In this document: positions 1 to 10,545 of the stretch, piece by piece
Numbering within the stretch: the first letter of the stretch is position 1
Layout: each line of letters opens with the position of its first letter
NCBI GenBank assembly: GCA_006503535.1
Contig: QYRS01000004.1
Location: 3,658,001 to 3,722,000, forward strand
Origin: Arthrinium phaeospermum
Lineage: Eukaryota; Ascomycota; Sordariomycetes; Amphisphaeriales; Apiosporaceae
Direction: 5' to 3'
Length of the DNA: 64,000 nucleotides
The notes under the pieces: generated by a model
What the model was told of the DNA's origin: nothing
The model's input: only the letters and a program-made list of their open reading frames with translations
The model's database searches: none
Program-made: the position numbers and the translations under genes

Positions 1-1246
1 CAGGCCATTGCGAATGAGCGCGGGGATGCGCGAATCTCTGTTTGCGAATTATGATTAGTACTGCTGTTTGCGGCATACAGAAGGCAGTAAATGAGAGAAA
101 GCCTTCGCCAGAGTATACTTACACAGCTTTGCGTCCCATGATGGCGATTGGGTGTGCTGAAGTTCAAAGGCGCATACAATCGGTCGGCCACTCGCGATCT
201 TTAAGTCCAGCAGATAGCTGCGCTTCGAGGTCCTGCAAGTCCAAAACTTTTTTGCGGAGACTGGGATTCTGCCAAGGCGGTGAGAGCGAGTAGACAGCTC
301 CAAGCAGGCCATGGTGGGGTAGCTCGGCATTAGACTCACACCTAACCACCCCACCACCAATGCCTTCTCCCATAGTTGATATTGATTGGCCCAGTTCACC
401 TGAAGCAGGCCAATAGGGGGGAGCTTCCAAGCTCCAATTAGTCATTCTTCTTCTTCTTTTTTCCCCCCAATTCATACTAAAGTTTCCCGGCAGCAACGAA
501 AGACTCATAAAGAGCAGGTTACCTTAAAGAATATTGCAACAATTATGACTCCTATAGATCGACAAAAGCTTGATAATGGCCGGTGACTGCGAAATCCCCT
601 CTCCGGTCGTGGTGACTCAGCGGACTGCATACGAAAGGCTGCCCTCGCTTCCTCTGTATATTGCTTGAACTGAGTCCTCTATCCAATGATGGGCTCGATG
701 GTAAGGGTGACGAGTAGATCATACCGAGGCCACACCCAGTGGCACAAACCTGGAGGGAGGGAGGAAGGGCGTCACATAAGGCCAATTAGGTAGTCTCAAG
801 CTTTGCCAATCGATAATATTGACATCAATATTTCACACACAAATATGAACTCTCAAAGCAGTACAGTTTAGCCTCTTGCATAAGAGGACTCTGATTGGTC
901 ATGGCTGTTCAGCTACCAGAGCAACAATTGCCAACGATTTAGAGAGCATCGTCGTCTACACCCTGAAGCGGGAGGAGGAGCTTCTGGCCATATATAAGAG
1001 CCCCGAGTTGCTATACAGATGAGATGGAAGGTTAGCAGGGATGAACTGGAGCGTTTTCACGTTTGCACACTTGTTGACGCCGAATCTATAATTAGTGAAT
1101 ACTTAGTGATCATTCACGGTCGAGGTAGACGAGACAAAGAAATTACTAGAATTGCCATCTATTCGTGTATGATCACTGGCTTTCTTGAATACCCTGCTAA
1201 ATTACTTGCTGGACTTGCCCTTGTCGCCATTGCCGCCGACAGTACC
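1..1246. other. Intergenic, no supportable gene
   Basis: Only short overlapping reading frames on both strands, none with recognisable protein character or splice support. The right end is the 3' flank of the small-protein gene that stops at 1247. Confidence 0.6.
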
Positions 1247-1754
1247 TTAAGCATCGTCGCCATCATCGTCCGCGATATCAGAGATCTTGAACAAGTTGTT
1301 GGTCCATCGGATACCGAAAACGTCCTCGTTGTGGTGAAAGACGCTGTTGATGGCATTCAGGACAGCCTGCTCGCGGGGATACACAGTGCGCGGGGGCGTG
1401 TGGTCCATGAAGTCATCACTAGAAAGAAAGAGAGTAGATGTCAGTATAAGGAGGTTTTCGTGTAGAACTAAAAAGGGAGATGTGCGTTTCTGCAACAGTG
1501 GCTTCGAAAGAGGAGGCACGCTGTACTTACATGTTCTCGCTGAGAAGATCGATGATCTCCGTGCGCGCAAGGGCTTGCTTCTCGGCGGCAAGGCTAGTGA
1601 AGGCTGGTGTGTTCGACAGCACCTTCTCCATGACTGCCTTGGCGCGGTGCATTCGCTTCCCCTTGCGCTGCTGGCCGTACTTAAGATCGCCGCTTGTCGA
1701 AGGGGCAGCAGGTAGGTCGGCTTTGGCTTTGGCTTTGCCTCTTGTCTCAGGCAT
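1247..1754 (-). CDS. Small two-exon family protein, member A (131 aa)
   Basis: Exons 1531-1754 and 1247-1418 join across a 112-nt phase-2 GT-AG intron to give 131 residues. I recognise no known domain. The N-terminal half is basic (RGKAKAKA near residue 5, QRKGKRMHRAKAVMEK near 30) and predicted helical. The second exon begins with IDDFMDHTPPRTVYP and continues with a HHNEDVFGIRW segment and an acidic tail. The same layout and the same intron position recur in seven other genes of this window. The start was chosen because the ATG follows a TATA box at 1891-1899 and gives a family-like N-terminus. After the TAA stop the frame stays open for another 14 codons. Function unknown; a nuclear or nucleic-acid role is only a guess from charge. 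Confidence 0.8.
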
Positions 1755-1890
1755 ATTGAAGCTGCGTGCGACAGATCGGCGAAGTTTTCGGGACAATTGT
1801 AGTGATGTTGAGATGTTGAAGCTGGACAAGGGATCTTTGGGTTGTGTCGTCGGCGAGAAAATGAAAGTGACAGATGGGTTGACAATGGAG

Positions 1891-1984
1891 TATTTATACC
1901 CTTGGTAAATCAACAGAGTATTGAATCGAAGAAGTATTGAATCGAACGAGTATTGAATCGAAAGAGTGTTGAATCGAAAGAGTA
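1891..1984 (-). promoter_or_regulatory. Promoter of member A: TATA box plus four 16-bp direct repeats
   Basis: On the minus strand a GTATAAATA box lies at 1891-1899, about 140 bp before the ATG. Just upstream, at 1921-1984, are four head-to-tail 16-bp units of the form TTGAATCGAANNAGTR (plus-strand reading). Their core, read on the minus strand, is CGATTCAATAC or CGATTCAACAC. A related ATTCAATAC core occurs before members C, D and F. The arrangement looks like a clustered transcription-factor site, which is inference. Confidence 0.6.
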
Positions 1985-2237
1985 TCACGTCAAGATATTT
2001 CTGAATCGGTACCATTATCAAACATTGAATTCTTCGCCGCCTTTTCACCCAGATCTTACATTACCTGATGTAATGCTCGTCCCAAAGCTCTCACTACGCA
2101 GGTCCAGACGCCAATGAAATGAGAGATTTCAGCCTGGTATTAATCCGATTACAGAGAAGGGCACCGAGATGTTGACAAGAGTACGAGTAGTTCAATTCAT
2201 GATAGCTTCCTGTCCTAATCGGCGTGGCAAATGAGGT

Positions 2238-2381
2238 TTATTGCTGATACTGGGAACCCTCACTAGAGTCCTCAGCAGAGCCTTCATCTAATTCCCTCTT
2301 GCGACCATTGCTAGTAGTCTCATCAGACTCTGCAGACTCTGCAGAACCGGCATTATCACCAGCAACCCGAATCTTTGTGCC
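2238..2381 (-). other. Open 47-codon in-frame extension after the stop of member B
   Basis: Directly after the TAG of member B the same frame stays open for 47 codons to a TAA at 2238-2240. The encoded peptide is acidic and serine-rich (repeated SAES) with a short basic GRKRE stretch. It could be the former C-terminus cut by a nonsense mutation, a readthrough extension, or chance. Confidence 0.45.
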
Positions 2382-2862
2382 CTAAGCCTCTGCATCGATC
2401 TTGAACATGTCCTCGGTCCAACGAATGCCGAATCCGTCCTCATTCCAGTAGAAGACGCTGTTGCAAGCACTCAGAACAGCCTGAACGTGTGGGTAGCGGG
2501 TGTGGGGAGCCGTGTTGCTCATGAAGTCCTCACTAAACGACACACATATGTCAGCGCGATGAACATTGCAATTCCTCGAACGAGGAGAGATATCCTTCAC
2601 CCTTGACTAGATAGGGGGTACTGGGCGGGGGCGGGGAAACGCACATGTTTTCGCGAAGCAAGGCTTCAATCTCCTCGGTCGCAAAGGCTTGCTTGGCAGC
2701 ATCCAGGCTGGCAAAAGCTGGGGAGTCCAGCAGGACCTTGTCGAGGTAGGCCTTAGCCCGCTGGAATCGTTGCCATACGCGGAGGGGGAATTCTTTTAGG
2801 TCGGCGCTGGTGAAGACGACCGTAGGAAGCCGTGCCTTGCCTTTTCCTTCCTTGCTGGACAT
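2382..2862 (-). CDS. Small two-exon family protein, member B (122 aa)
   Basis: Exons 2645-2862 and 2382-2532, with a 112-nt phase-2 intron, give 122 residues. The N-terminus is basic (MSSKEGKGKARL), followed by a helical RVWQRFQRAKAYLDKVLL segment and DSPAFASLDAAKQAF. Exon 2 reads IEDFMSNTAPHTRYPHVQ and then FYWNEDGFGIRWTEDMF. It is closest to neighbouring member A, which has the same orientation, intron length and FGIRWT motif, so the pair probably arose by local duplication. The stop is TAG within GCTTAGGGC, and the matching place in A is GCTTAAGGT. The long open frame beyond the stop is listed separately. Function unknown. Confidence 0.78.
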
Positions 2863-4133
2863 CGTGAAACTGCGTGAAGGTGATGTTAATAGGCAAATAC
2901 AGGATACAATCTCAGAATACCTACCTCTTGAATTCGAGAGCGGTCGCGTCTTAGGAATAGGTGTACTGGTGTTGAGAACTTGAAACTCAAGAGGTTATGG
3001 GACAGCGGATGTCTTGAGATCGGAATAATTTTGATGTGAATCTCGCGGGAGCTCGTACCACATGTGAAGCTTGATACCACAAGTGCTGATGCTCGCCGCA
3101 GTATTCTCACTACACCAATTTCGTATTTTAAAATTGAATTGGGAGCTAAAGGCTGCTACGTCTCTACTCACGAAGTTGATCACTGTAGTTTAAAATAAAG
3201 ACGCGACTTCCTGGTATATATTCATGGCTGTTCCTGCAAAGGGACTTCCAGCTCCAGGTGTAGCCTAGGTAAATGTCCCCATTGCGACGTCATTGTCCCT
3301 ATTGCCCTGTGAATCATACAATGGTTTGTCACTACGACTACTCAATATATGTGAATAATGCTGCACCTTAATGTTGATTGTCAATCAGATGTTAGGGGGT
3401 ACACTGGACAACTGTGTGCCGTTGTCTAGAAATGACGACTGCGAGCTGAAATGATGTGATTGCTCGATACTGTAGCATACCAGACTTCATCGTAGGGATC
3501 AAGACTATGACAATGAGTTAGGCACAAGGATCTGCATACTGCTGCCCCTGGGATATGGGCGACCAGACCCCGCAATTGGAGAGATGAGAAGAAGATTGTA
3601 AGCATGAGTGAATCGGAATTTAACAGCTCGGGAGTCATCCCAATCGACATGTCATGTCATAGGGTGCCAGACCGTATGTATGCCACTCTCAACGTATTCA
3701 TCTGCCATTTGCGAGCTGGTGAAACCTGGTGATTACAAACCAGTGAGCGTCAGGGGTAACCACCAGCAAAATATCGTGACTCCTGACCGAATGTCACCCT
3801 ACCCAAATTTCCCATGAGACAGAATCGATAAGTTCTCACTATAAAGTATCTCCCTTCCACAGTTAATTGGGGGCACAGGAAGCCCCTAGGAGGCCTGGCA
3901 AGGGATGTTTACATACAAGTATTAATGCTTTGCGGCTCAGTTGTAAAAGGAAGCATTTGAGTACGACCAAGCGAACGTGAAGGTAATGGATGCTATCTTC
4001 TCCCACAAGTCTTGCTACTGAACCTCGGTCGGCGTTTAGCTTAGCTGTTATCTGTATTCAATTTTATTCTCGCAAAATTCCTATAAGGCGGTACGAGAAC
4101 CGTGAAGCCCGAGTGAATGCAGTGTCCCGAACG
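2863..4133. other. Intergenic between divergent members B and C
   Basis: Shared upstream region of the divergent genes B and C. A TATATA stretch near 3214-3220 could be the TATA box of B, giving a long leader. No further gene is supported; the short frames here have no protein-like character. Confidence 0.5.
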
Positions 4134-4212
4134 ATTCAATGTGCCATATTGTTCTCCATTCAATAGTACATTCAATACAGCTCCTCGATTAGCAATTCTC
4201 TAGCTATAAAAG
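4134..4212 (+). promoter_or_regulatory. Promoter of member C: three ATTCAAT boxes and a TATA box
   Basis: ATTCAAT occurs at 4134, 4158 and 4170, the last as ATTCAATAC, followed by TATAAAAG at 4205-4212, about 145 bp before the ATG. The same core stands upstream of the TATA box in members A, D and F. Confidence 0.5.
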
Positions 4213-4357
4213 ACTCCCTCCATACCACCCCTCAACACCCATCTCGCCGACTCTGTAACACATCGCCGTCCCTGCAGCGCCTCGCCAACTGTGCAGCACC
4301 ACGCCGAGCCTCTCTTCCGAGAATAATTGACAACGACACGCGAACGAAGTCCTGAAG

Positions 4358-4964
4358 ATGTCCGACCGCAAGGGCAAACAGCGAGCCACCCGCTCTACCG
4401 CTCAGGGCCAGAACAACAACGACGCGTCCCAGAACCAGGACAACAACAACGGCGCCCAGCCCAACCCTGCCCCTGCGGCTCAGACCTCTGCCGACCTGGA
4501 TTTCATGCCCATGCGTGTGTACCAGCGCCGTATCCGAGCCCGCGTCACCATGGAGCGAATCCTTGCTGCGTCGCCGAGATTCGCCGTACTGTCTGCCGCC
4601 AACCAGAACCGCATCCGCGAGGCGATCGAGGACACCATTCGTGAGAACATGTACGTGAAGCACTGACCGCGTAGAGTACATCGTCGCCGCACACAGAGTT
4701 GAGCGCTGACCGCGTAGACTACGTGGTCACCGCACAAAGACACTCCCCCCCTTGACATTACAGCATAGACTGACCAATTTCCCTTGACTATCTAGCCTCG
4801 ACTTCATGCACAACAGTGCCCCGCGGACCTTGTACCCCTACGAGGCCGCCGTTCTGAATGCTGTCCGAATGACCATCCAGTGGAACCCGGACATCTGCGC
4901 ATACGATGAGAACGAGTGGCAGGCTGGTTTGCCCGATGAGGCTGATGATGATGAGGAGGATTAA
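4358..4964 (+). CDS. Small two-exon family protein, member C (153 aa)
   Basis: Exons 4358-4650 and 4796-4964, with a phase-2 intron of 145 nt, give 153 residues. It opens with a basic MSDRKGKQRATRS and an Asn/Gln-rich low-complexity stretch (about residues 18-45). The helical MRVYQRRIRARVTMERIL segment and SPRFAVLSAANQNRI follow. Exon 2 begins ILDFMHNSAPRTLYPYE, continues IQWNPDICAYDENEW and ends in a run of Asp/Glu. The basic-then-acidic layout and the intron position place it firmly in the family. It is divergent to member B. The intron contains a 43-bp tandem duplication. Function unknown. Confidence 0.82.
4663..4743 (+). repeat. Two-copy tandem repeat inside the intron of member C
   Basis: A 43-bp unit starting CTGACCGCGTAGA at 4663 is repeated from 4706 with several substitutions. 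It accounts for most of the intron's extra length over other family introns. Confidence 0.75.
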
Positions 4965-5629
4965 TGCGCATCAATGGTTACATGACACGGCGTCAAAGTC
5001 ATCGTCGATGGCTATGATAACTGCCTCGACAACGTCATGATAACCCGGTATTCGACTGGCGGCAATGTGACCTTTGGCAGACGTGTAGTTCTGACTAAAA
5101 GGGTATATACAGACCGTGCACTCGTTGCCTAAAGTGCACATATTTACTCATACACAAAGAAGATGTTCACCAAAAGAACCGGCAGTATATAGGCAATAAT
5201 ACATTGCTCTTTACTCCCTGAGGTCTAGATAAGACTCTGTGATGTGCCATAGTGGTAACTATCTCAGAGATAATGCCTTAATCAATATGGTGCGCAGCTT
5301 GAAATATGTATTCTGTTTCGACCCGACGTGATATACTGTGAGATATACTGTGATTGCTGTCAGAATGACGACCGTCAGTACGGATAAAAGGAAAACTATA
5401 CTGGTATTAACCGGAGAGATCAGCTTATGGCAACTAGGGGGAATAATACTGGCATGCCAGTACACAAAGTAAATTGCAGCCTTGGTAGGAGTCATGCGAG
5501 GTGCTAAGTGGCTGTCGACAGTGTCCGGGCTGGCCGGGAGTCTGCGGAACGGCGGGGATACCAGCGGCCGGCATGGCATTGCGACAGCGACCAAAACCAG
5601 CGGGTTGCTCACGTATATCGCGGGGTGTG
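4965..5629. other. Intergenic 3' flank of member C
   Basis: No supportable gene. A minus-strand frame at 5259-5669 contains one hydrophobic stretch but its other end runs into the GC-rich repeat, so I do not call it. Confidence 0.5.
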
Positions 5630-6200
5630 GTAAAGGCGCCCCTTTCGCCCTTACCGCCGCCCCTTTCACTGCCCCTTTCGCCGCCCTTATCGCCGCCCCT
5701 CTGCCACTCTTTCGCTACCCTTCGCCGCCCCTTCGCCGCCCCTCCGCTACTCTTTCGCCGCCCTTTGCCGCCCCTTTGCTGCCCCTTCGCCGCCCCTTCG
5801 CCGCCCCTTCGCCGCCCCTTCGCCGCCCCTTCGCCGCCCCTTCGCCGTCCTGTTGCCGTCCTGTTGCTACCCCTTTGCCGCCCTCGTTCGGAAACCGTTT
5901 ATAGATTTTTTTTTTTTTTTATAGCCCTTTAAAACTTTTTTAATATTTAATTTCTTTATTATTCCTTCGCCGTCTTTTCGCTGCCCTCGTTTTAAAATTG
6001 TTTATATAACTTTTTTATCTTTTTTATATAAATTTTTTAAAATTTAACTTCGTTCGTATAATTTTTAATAATAATAATAATAATAATATTTCTTAGCTAT
6101 TAAGCTCACTTTTAATCGGCGGTAAAGGACAGCAAAGGGGTAGCGAAAGGGGCGGCAAAAGGATGGCGAAGGACGGCGGCGAAAAGGGCCCGGGGCGCGC
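5630..6200. repeat. GC-rich minisatellite arms in opposite orientation around an AT-rich core
   Basis: From about 5630 to 5890 the plus strand is an array of roughly 11-bp units of the CGCCGCCCCTT type, most regular at 5785-5845. From about 5900 to 6115 the sequence is almost pure A/T, with poly-T runs and an AAT run near 6068-6087. From 6118 to 6180 the same GC-rich unit returns in reverse complement (GGGGCGGCAAAAGG type). The two arms therefore form an imperfect fold-back. It resembles a non-autonomous inverted-repeat element or a structure-forming repeat; no transposase is present and no target-site duplication was identified. Confidence 0.6.
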
Positions 6201-8692
6201 ACGGGGTGGTCGGGAAATCTGAACAGCATGGATCTGCCAGTTTTGAACGGCTTGTTTCTGCGCTGCTCGGGACACCGTTGCCAAGGTCCAGACTCTGCCC
6301 ATGGCATCGCGGTACTGGGTTCGTCGGAAATCCATGACCTTCTCGAGATTGGGGAGGTTGCTACTCTCCGTAATCTCCTACCCTTTGGTAATGGCCCAAA
6401 AGAAGGAGCCCAGGAGCGCATCCGACTTGACAACACCCCTGTGTAAGGGGTGGTGATAAGCTCTAGTAGACAGTCAAGCGCTGCCTTGACAAGACCGTCC
6501 TTCTGGGGTCGGGTTGGCCGGTTGATTAGATGTCACACGCGGATGCAACAACTCACTCTGCAGGACCAACTAGGCATGCATACCGGCCCAACGGATAACT
6601 ACATTCCTAGACGGCTACGGCACGTAGGATCAATATCCAAGTACAAGAAGGATGTACCGATCGCGGGCAATGTGTATATATAGCCTTACTCTCACACATC
6701 ACGAAGGGAGATAGAACCAGAGCCCTTAGAAGTGCCATAGTCAAATATTAGCTGAATCAGATCCAAGCCCTACAAGCCCTTGTCACATTAGAGCACCGGT
6801 TGCGGCGCCGTGACACTTTGTACTGGGCACGGTCGAGGTTGAGGCCGAGTTCTCTCAGCACGTGCTCAATCCAATCCTTCACCATGTTCTCGCCTGCCTC
6901 GGGTGAGTTCCTGGACAACACCGTGGGAATAATGGGAGTCAAAGCAAATAAGCGTCTGGAGCCGCTGGAGGCTCGACAAGTTAGCCTCGATGGAGCGGCC
7001 GAACGAGCCCAAGTGTATATGGATGATGCCCATAATCAAAAGGCCAAATACGAAAGGGCTACCAACGCAATTCACAGCCTCGTACAATTCAAACATGATC
7101 CGGTAGACATACTGCGGAAGCACAACATCAGCATTACCCCGGCCGCTAATCATAGCCTCCATCTGGTTGATAGTCTTTCAGAACATGGACCAGGTCGGGG
7201 TTAATGATCAGTGGGGGACTCCCATACCACCTGGCCGCACGTCGTAGTTTGTTACCGGCGGCGCCCTCTGTCTACGACGAAATCAGCGCCACTCTCATGC
7301 CAAAGAATAACCAAGTAATCTATACGGTCAAACGAACTCTTATTCCGCTCAATCCCGTTCAGCGTCCATTGTGCTATCGTCCCCAAACTTAAGCTCGCTC
7401 TGGAGGGGAGTGGTTCCCTTTGATATGTCGAGTGCTATCGTAACCTACATATTTTATGCTCAGGCTACCACTCTCCAGTCCGGACAGACTGTGCCTAGAG
7501 CTTAAGCTTACAGCCAGCGGGTTGTCACATCTCTATTGCATGCACTTCTAGCATCAAAGGCTTCTTGATTTTCAACCTGAATGCTGGCCTGTCACGCCAA
7601 CTGCGGCGACTCGGTACAAAGTAGGTACATATGCTTGTACCTTGGTTGGTCATGGTCACCTGTCGGGGTTGCTGACTGTCATCACTCATGTCGTTACTTC
7701 CAGTCCAAACTTATCGGGAATTATCTACAGACTGGGCAATGAGGCACGTGGCAATGGTACTGGACAAGGGAAATGTGCATCTAATCGGAATTGACCAACC
7801 AAAGCTGGCCATGGGCAACTTGACCCATGGCGTGAATTGCAGCCCGCACACTCGTGACCTCCTATTTTCCATTTTACAGGAATGGAGAGATTAGCCCCGG
7901 CAGTAATCCAGCATGGAACACGAAAGCGAGCCAGGACAACAGCGCCATGGGAAGCATGCCATCTGCGTTGCTCACCATTCACATCATGGCATCGACACGT
8001 GGGAACCGAGCAGGAGACAGGGCAATGCCCTGAACTTTGAATACTATGTAGGTATCCTCTAGCAGCACATAAGCCACATACAAGGTGATAGAATTGGCCG
8101 CGAACCAATTATTCATCATGTCGCTGGCGGTGGGCCATGTCGGCAATGGACAGCACTGTGACTGTAGTCAGTAAATGGATGGCCATGATGGTGGCTCACC
8201 AACCGCAATTGCATGTGCACATTCCAACACCAGCAATTGCGGTCTTGTCACACGCTCTGCTAGAAGGTTCATTGTGAGGATAGAATTGGGGCACGTGCTG
8301 TCCATGGTGTGTTACTGGAAAGCACAGCCCGTCATGGGTTGCAGCAGCACTCATCACTTTGGTCGGGCCTGAGAAGGAGCGGTGGAGACGCCCTCAATCG
8401 CTGACAATATGGCATCAGAATGGCAGGAGCCAATTCACCTTGGCTTTGCTGCCCTGTTGTCGGGTGACTCGAGGCATGAATCACCAATTTGGGGAAGTCA
8501 AGGTATAAAAGCCAGCTGCTTTGCCAGTTCCCTTTGCACTTCTCTCCTTCAACATCACAACCACAACCACACACTCCTGGCAGCACAAAGCTTCAACATC
8601 TCCCACAGTCAATCATTTCAACATTCCAGTGTTTCCAACACCAGATCTCTCTTTCTACCCACTCAGTCTTTCAAGCTTCAAACACCGCCAAG
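6201..8692. other. Intergenic, possible unrecognised gene remnants
   Basis: No gene can be supported. A 98-codon minus-strand frame at 6866-7162 (hydrophobic FVFGLLIMGIIHIHLG) overlaps a 134-codon plus-strand frame at 6800-7204, and a second minus-strand frame at 6757-6942 looks protein-like. These could be frameshifted remains of one gene, but nothing is recognisable. A TATA-like GTATAAAAG near 8503-8511 and a CT/CA-rich leader at 8520-8690 belong to the secreted-protein gene that follows. Confidence 0.4.
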
Positions 8693-9294
8693 ATGCAGTT
8701 CTTCGCCATTGTTCCCGTCCTCTCCGCCCTTGCCGGCTTGGCTCTGGCTTCACCCGTCCCTGACGCTGTCCCTGATGTCCTTGCCGGCCAGGCCAAGGAC
8801 ACCATCTTCAAGTATTGCACCGGTGATGATTTCGGCGGCAACTGCAACCGCGACGACGACAGCAGCGTGAACCATTGCGGTGAGTGACTAATCTGTGCCC
8901 TTTCTCCCTCGTTCTGCGACATCGATTCTTGTGCTGACAACAGGCCGTCTTTGCCTTTCTCATTGACAGAGGCTGTATCCTTCAAGACCATCAAGTCGCT
9001 GAAGGTTTACAAGGGCTACAAGTGCACCATCTACATGTAAGTGAGAAGTTCCGACCACCACTGCCCCAAACCATCTCTTGGGCCGCTTCATTTCGTTCCT
9101 CGTCCGGTCCATTTCGCTCCTCATCCGCTTGTGTTATCGTCGCCGCGCCTAGACCGCATGATGCTGACCTACTTCGTTTTCTTTTCAGGGCCGCAAGTTG
9201 CACTGGCGACAGCCGAGCCTACACCGAGGGTGAGGTCCCAACCATCCCTACCATCTATCAGGACTTCCAGTCCTACAAGTGCGTCAAGGTCTAG
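8693..9294 (+). CDS. Small secreted cysteine-containing protein (119 aa)
   Basis: Three exons (8693-8879, 8970-9036, 9189-9294) splice in frame to 119 residues. Residues 1-19 are a classic signal peptide (MQFFAIVPVLSALAGLALA), probably cleaved before SPVPDAVP. The mature part carries six cysteines (KYC, GNC, NHC, YKC, ASC, YKC), an even number suited to three disulfides in the secretory pathway. It resembles the general class of fungal small secreted proteins, which includes effectors, but I recognise no named family. The start is supported by the CA-rich leader and the signal peptide. A longer in-frame start at 8489 would spoil the signal peptide. Confidence 0.85.
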
Positions 9295-9638
9295 GCCGAG
9301 AACATGACTTGAGAGAACACACGGCAATGTCGACGGGGATCAATGGAGATGCAGATGTGATAGGAAACACCTAGAGCATAGCAATGAGAATCTGCCCGGG
9401 GACATCAGGTAGTCGTATACAAGGATCAAAGATAGTCACTGAATTGAGGCAATGATTCGGTACTCCTACTTGCAGAATGTGAACGTCGTCTGGTGTATTA
9501 TGTGTGGGAATGCTCTAATTATATCGCCATGGGTATCTCAGATCCGTCCTTGCGTCGGTCAATCGCGTCCCACGCCCGTTCATTCGCGACCGGCTTTCGA
9601 TCGATATCTCCAGAGCCTTAAGCATCGTCGCCAGCGGC
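9295..9638. other. Intergenic between convergent genes
   Basis: 3' flanks of the secreted-protein gene and of pseudogene D. The frame of D stays largely open here after its stops, as described in the findings. No separate gene seen. Confidence 0.5.
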
Positions 9639-10083
9639 CTAAGCAGCGGCCGCACCAGGGGCTTGAGGGTTGTTGTCAAACATGCCGGCAACCCACTGAA
9701 CGCCGTACTTCGGGTTGTTCCAGTGGAAAATGGTCTTGAGGATGGCGCGTACTGCCTCCTTCATCGGGTAGATAGATCGCGGCGGGTTCAGATCCATGAA
9801 GGTGGTGCTAAGCATAAGGAGAAAACGTCAGTATACATGCATACATACAATATAGGGGGGAGGTGATGAATTTCAGGGGGTGACAGTACTTACACGTCAT
9901 CGTAAAGTTGGGCCTTAACCTCTTTGAGGATTTCCTGAGACCGGCGGTGGCGGGCGTGCTAGCCAAGAACTCGGCGACATAGGGCTTGCACTTTTGGATA
10001 CGTTCCCATCGGCGCTGAGGTAGATTTTTCAGCTCGGCGCTGGTAGCCGGCTGTGCGGCGGTGTTTCCTTGGTTGTTGGACAT
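9639..10083 (-). pseudogene. Small family member D, frameshifted in exon 1
   Basis: Exon 1 (9894-10083) and exon 2 (9639-9807) align closely with intact member F. They share AAQPATS near the N-terminus, then QRRWERIQKCKPYVAEFL, and in exon 2 FMDLNPPRSIYP, IFHWNNPKYGVQW and GMFD. Exon 1 is 190 nt, against 209 in F, and has the wrong length modulo 3 for the conserved phase-2 junction. After STPATAGL the frame slips, and the family-like sequence SQEILKEVKAQLYDDV continues in another frame, in phase with exon 2. About 16 nt relative to F appear to be missing around 9940-9950. Exon 2 ends at a TAG. The gene looks recently disabled, unless this is a sequence error; a shortened protein could still be made. 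Confidence 0.7.
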
Positions 10084-10545
10084 TGTCGGAGAAGGGGTGT
10101 TATGGTGTGATGTCGCTATGCACTTTCGTTGAAGGGGAGTGTGTAATGGAGGATCAAGTTGAGTTATTCTGTGTCGGCGATTTGAGATCTATTTATGCGG
10201 CTTTTGGTCGGTGAACACGGTGTTCTGATGTGAATACAACGTCCAGTGTGAATAGAATATCCTGGCGTAAATACGAGCGCGGCGTATTCAATGTTCTATA
10301 GTGAATGTATTAGAAAAAGAACGGTTGTTGGACATTTTCTAGGAAGAATTGGTATGATGTGATGTCGCTATGTATTGTTGTTAGAGGGGGTTGTATGATG
10401 GAGGATTAAGGTGAGTGATTCTGTGTCGGCGGTATGAGGGTCTATTTGTGTCGCCCATGGTTGGTGAATATATGTTCTGGTGTGAATAGAACGTCCTGGT
10501 GCGAATATAGGCGCCGCGTATTCAATATTTTATAGTGATGGTAGA
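10071..10545 (-). repeat. Tandem duplication of the D promoter and start codon
   Basis: The block 10071-10312 (first codons, leader, TATA box at 10189-10197, GTATTCAAT at 10284) is repeated imperfectly at about 10323-10545. The second copy has a GGTTGTTGGACATT start-codon block at 10323, a TGTGTCGGCGG leader and GTATTCAAT at 10518. It has no coding region behind it, so it is a promoter remnant. The D leader also matches that of member F (ATAAATAGATCTC followed by a CGCCGACACAGAA block). Confidence 0.75.

Noticed and set aside
1921..1984. CRISPR-like array
   Set aside because: Directly adjoining 16-bp units without spacers, in a eukaryotic promoter.
5259..5669. 136-codon minus-strand frame with one hydrophobic segment
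   Set aside because: Its N-terminus lies in the GC-rich repeat and its hydrophobic segment is a single, unsupported stretch.
5640..5890. Telomere or rDNA spacer repeat
   Set aside because: The unit is not TTAGGG-like and no rRNA gene is nearby.
6800..7204. Overlapping 134-codon plus and 98-codon minus frames
   Set aside because: Both look partly protein-like but neither has a recognised motif, splice partner or clear promoter, so I cannot choose.
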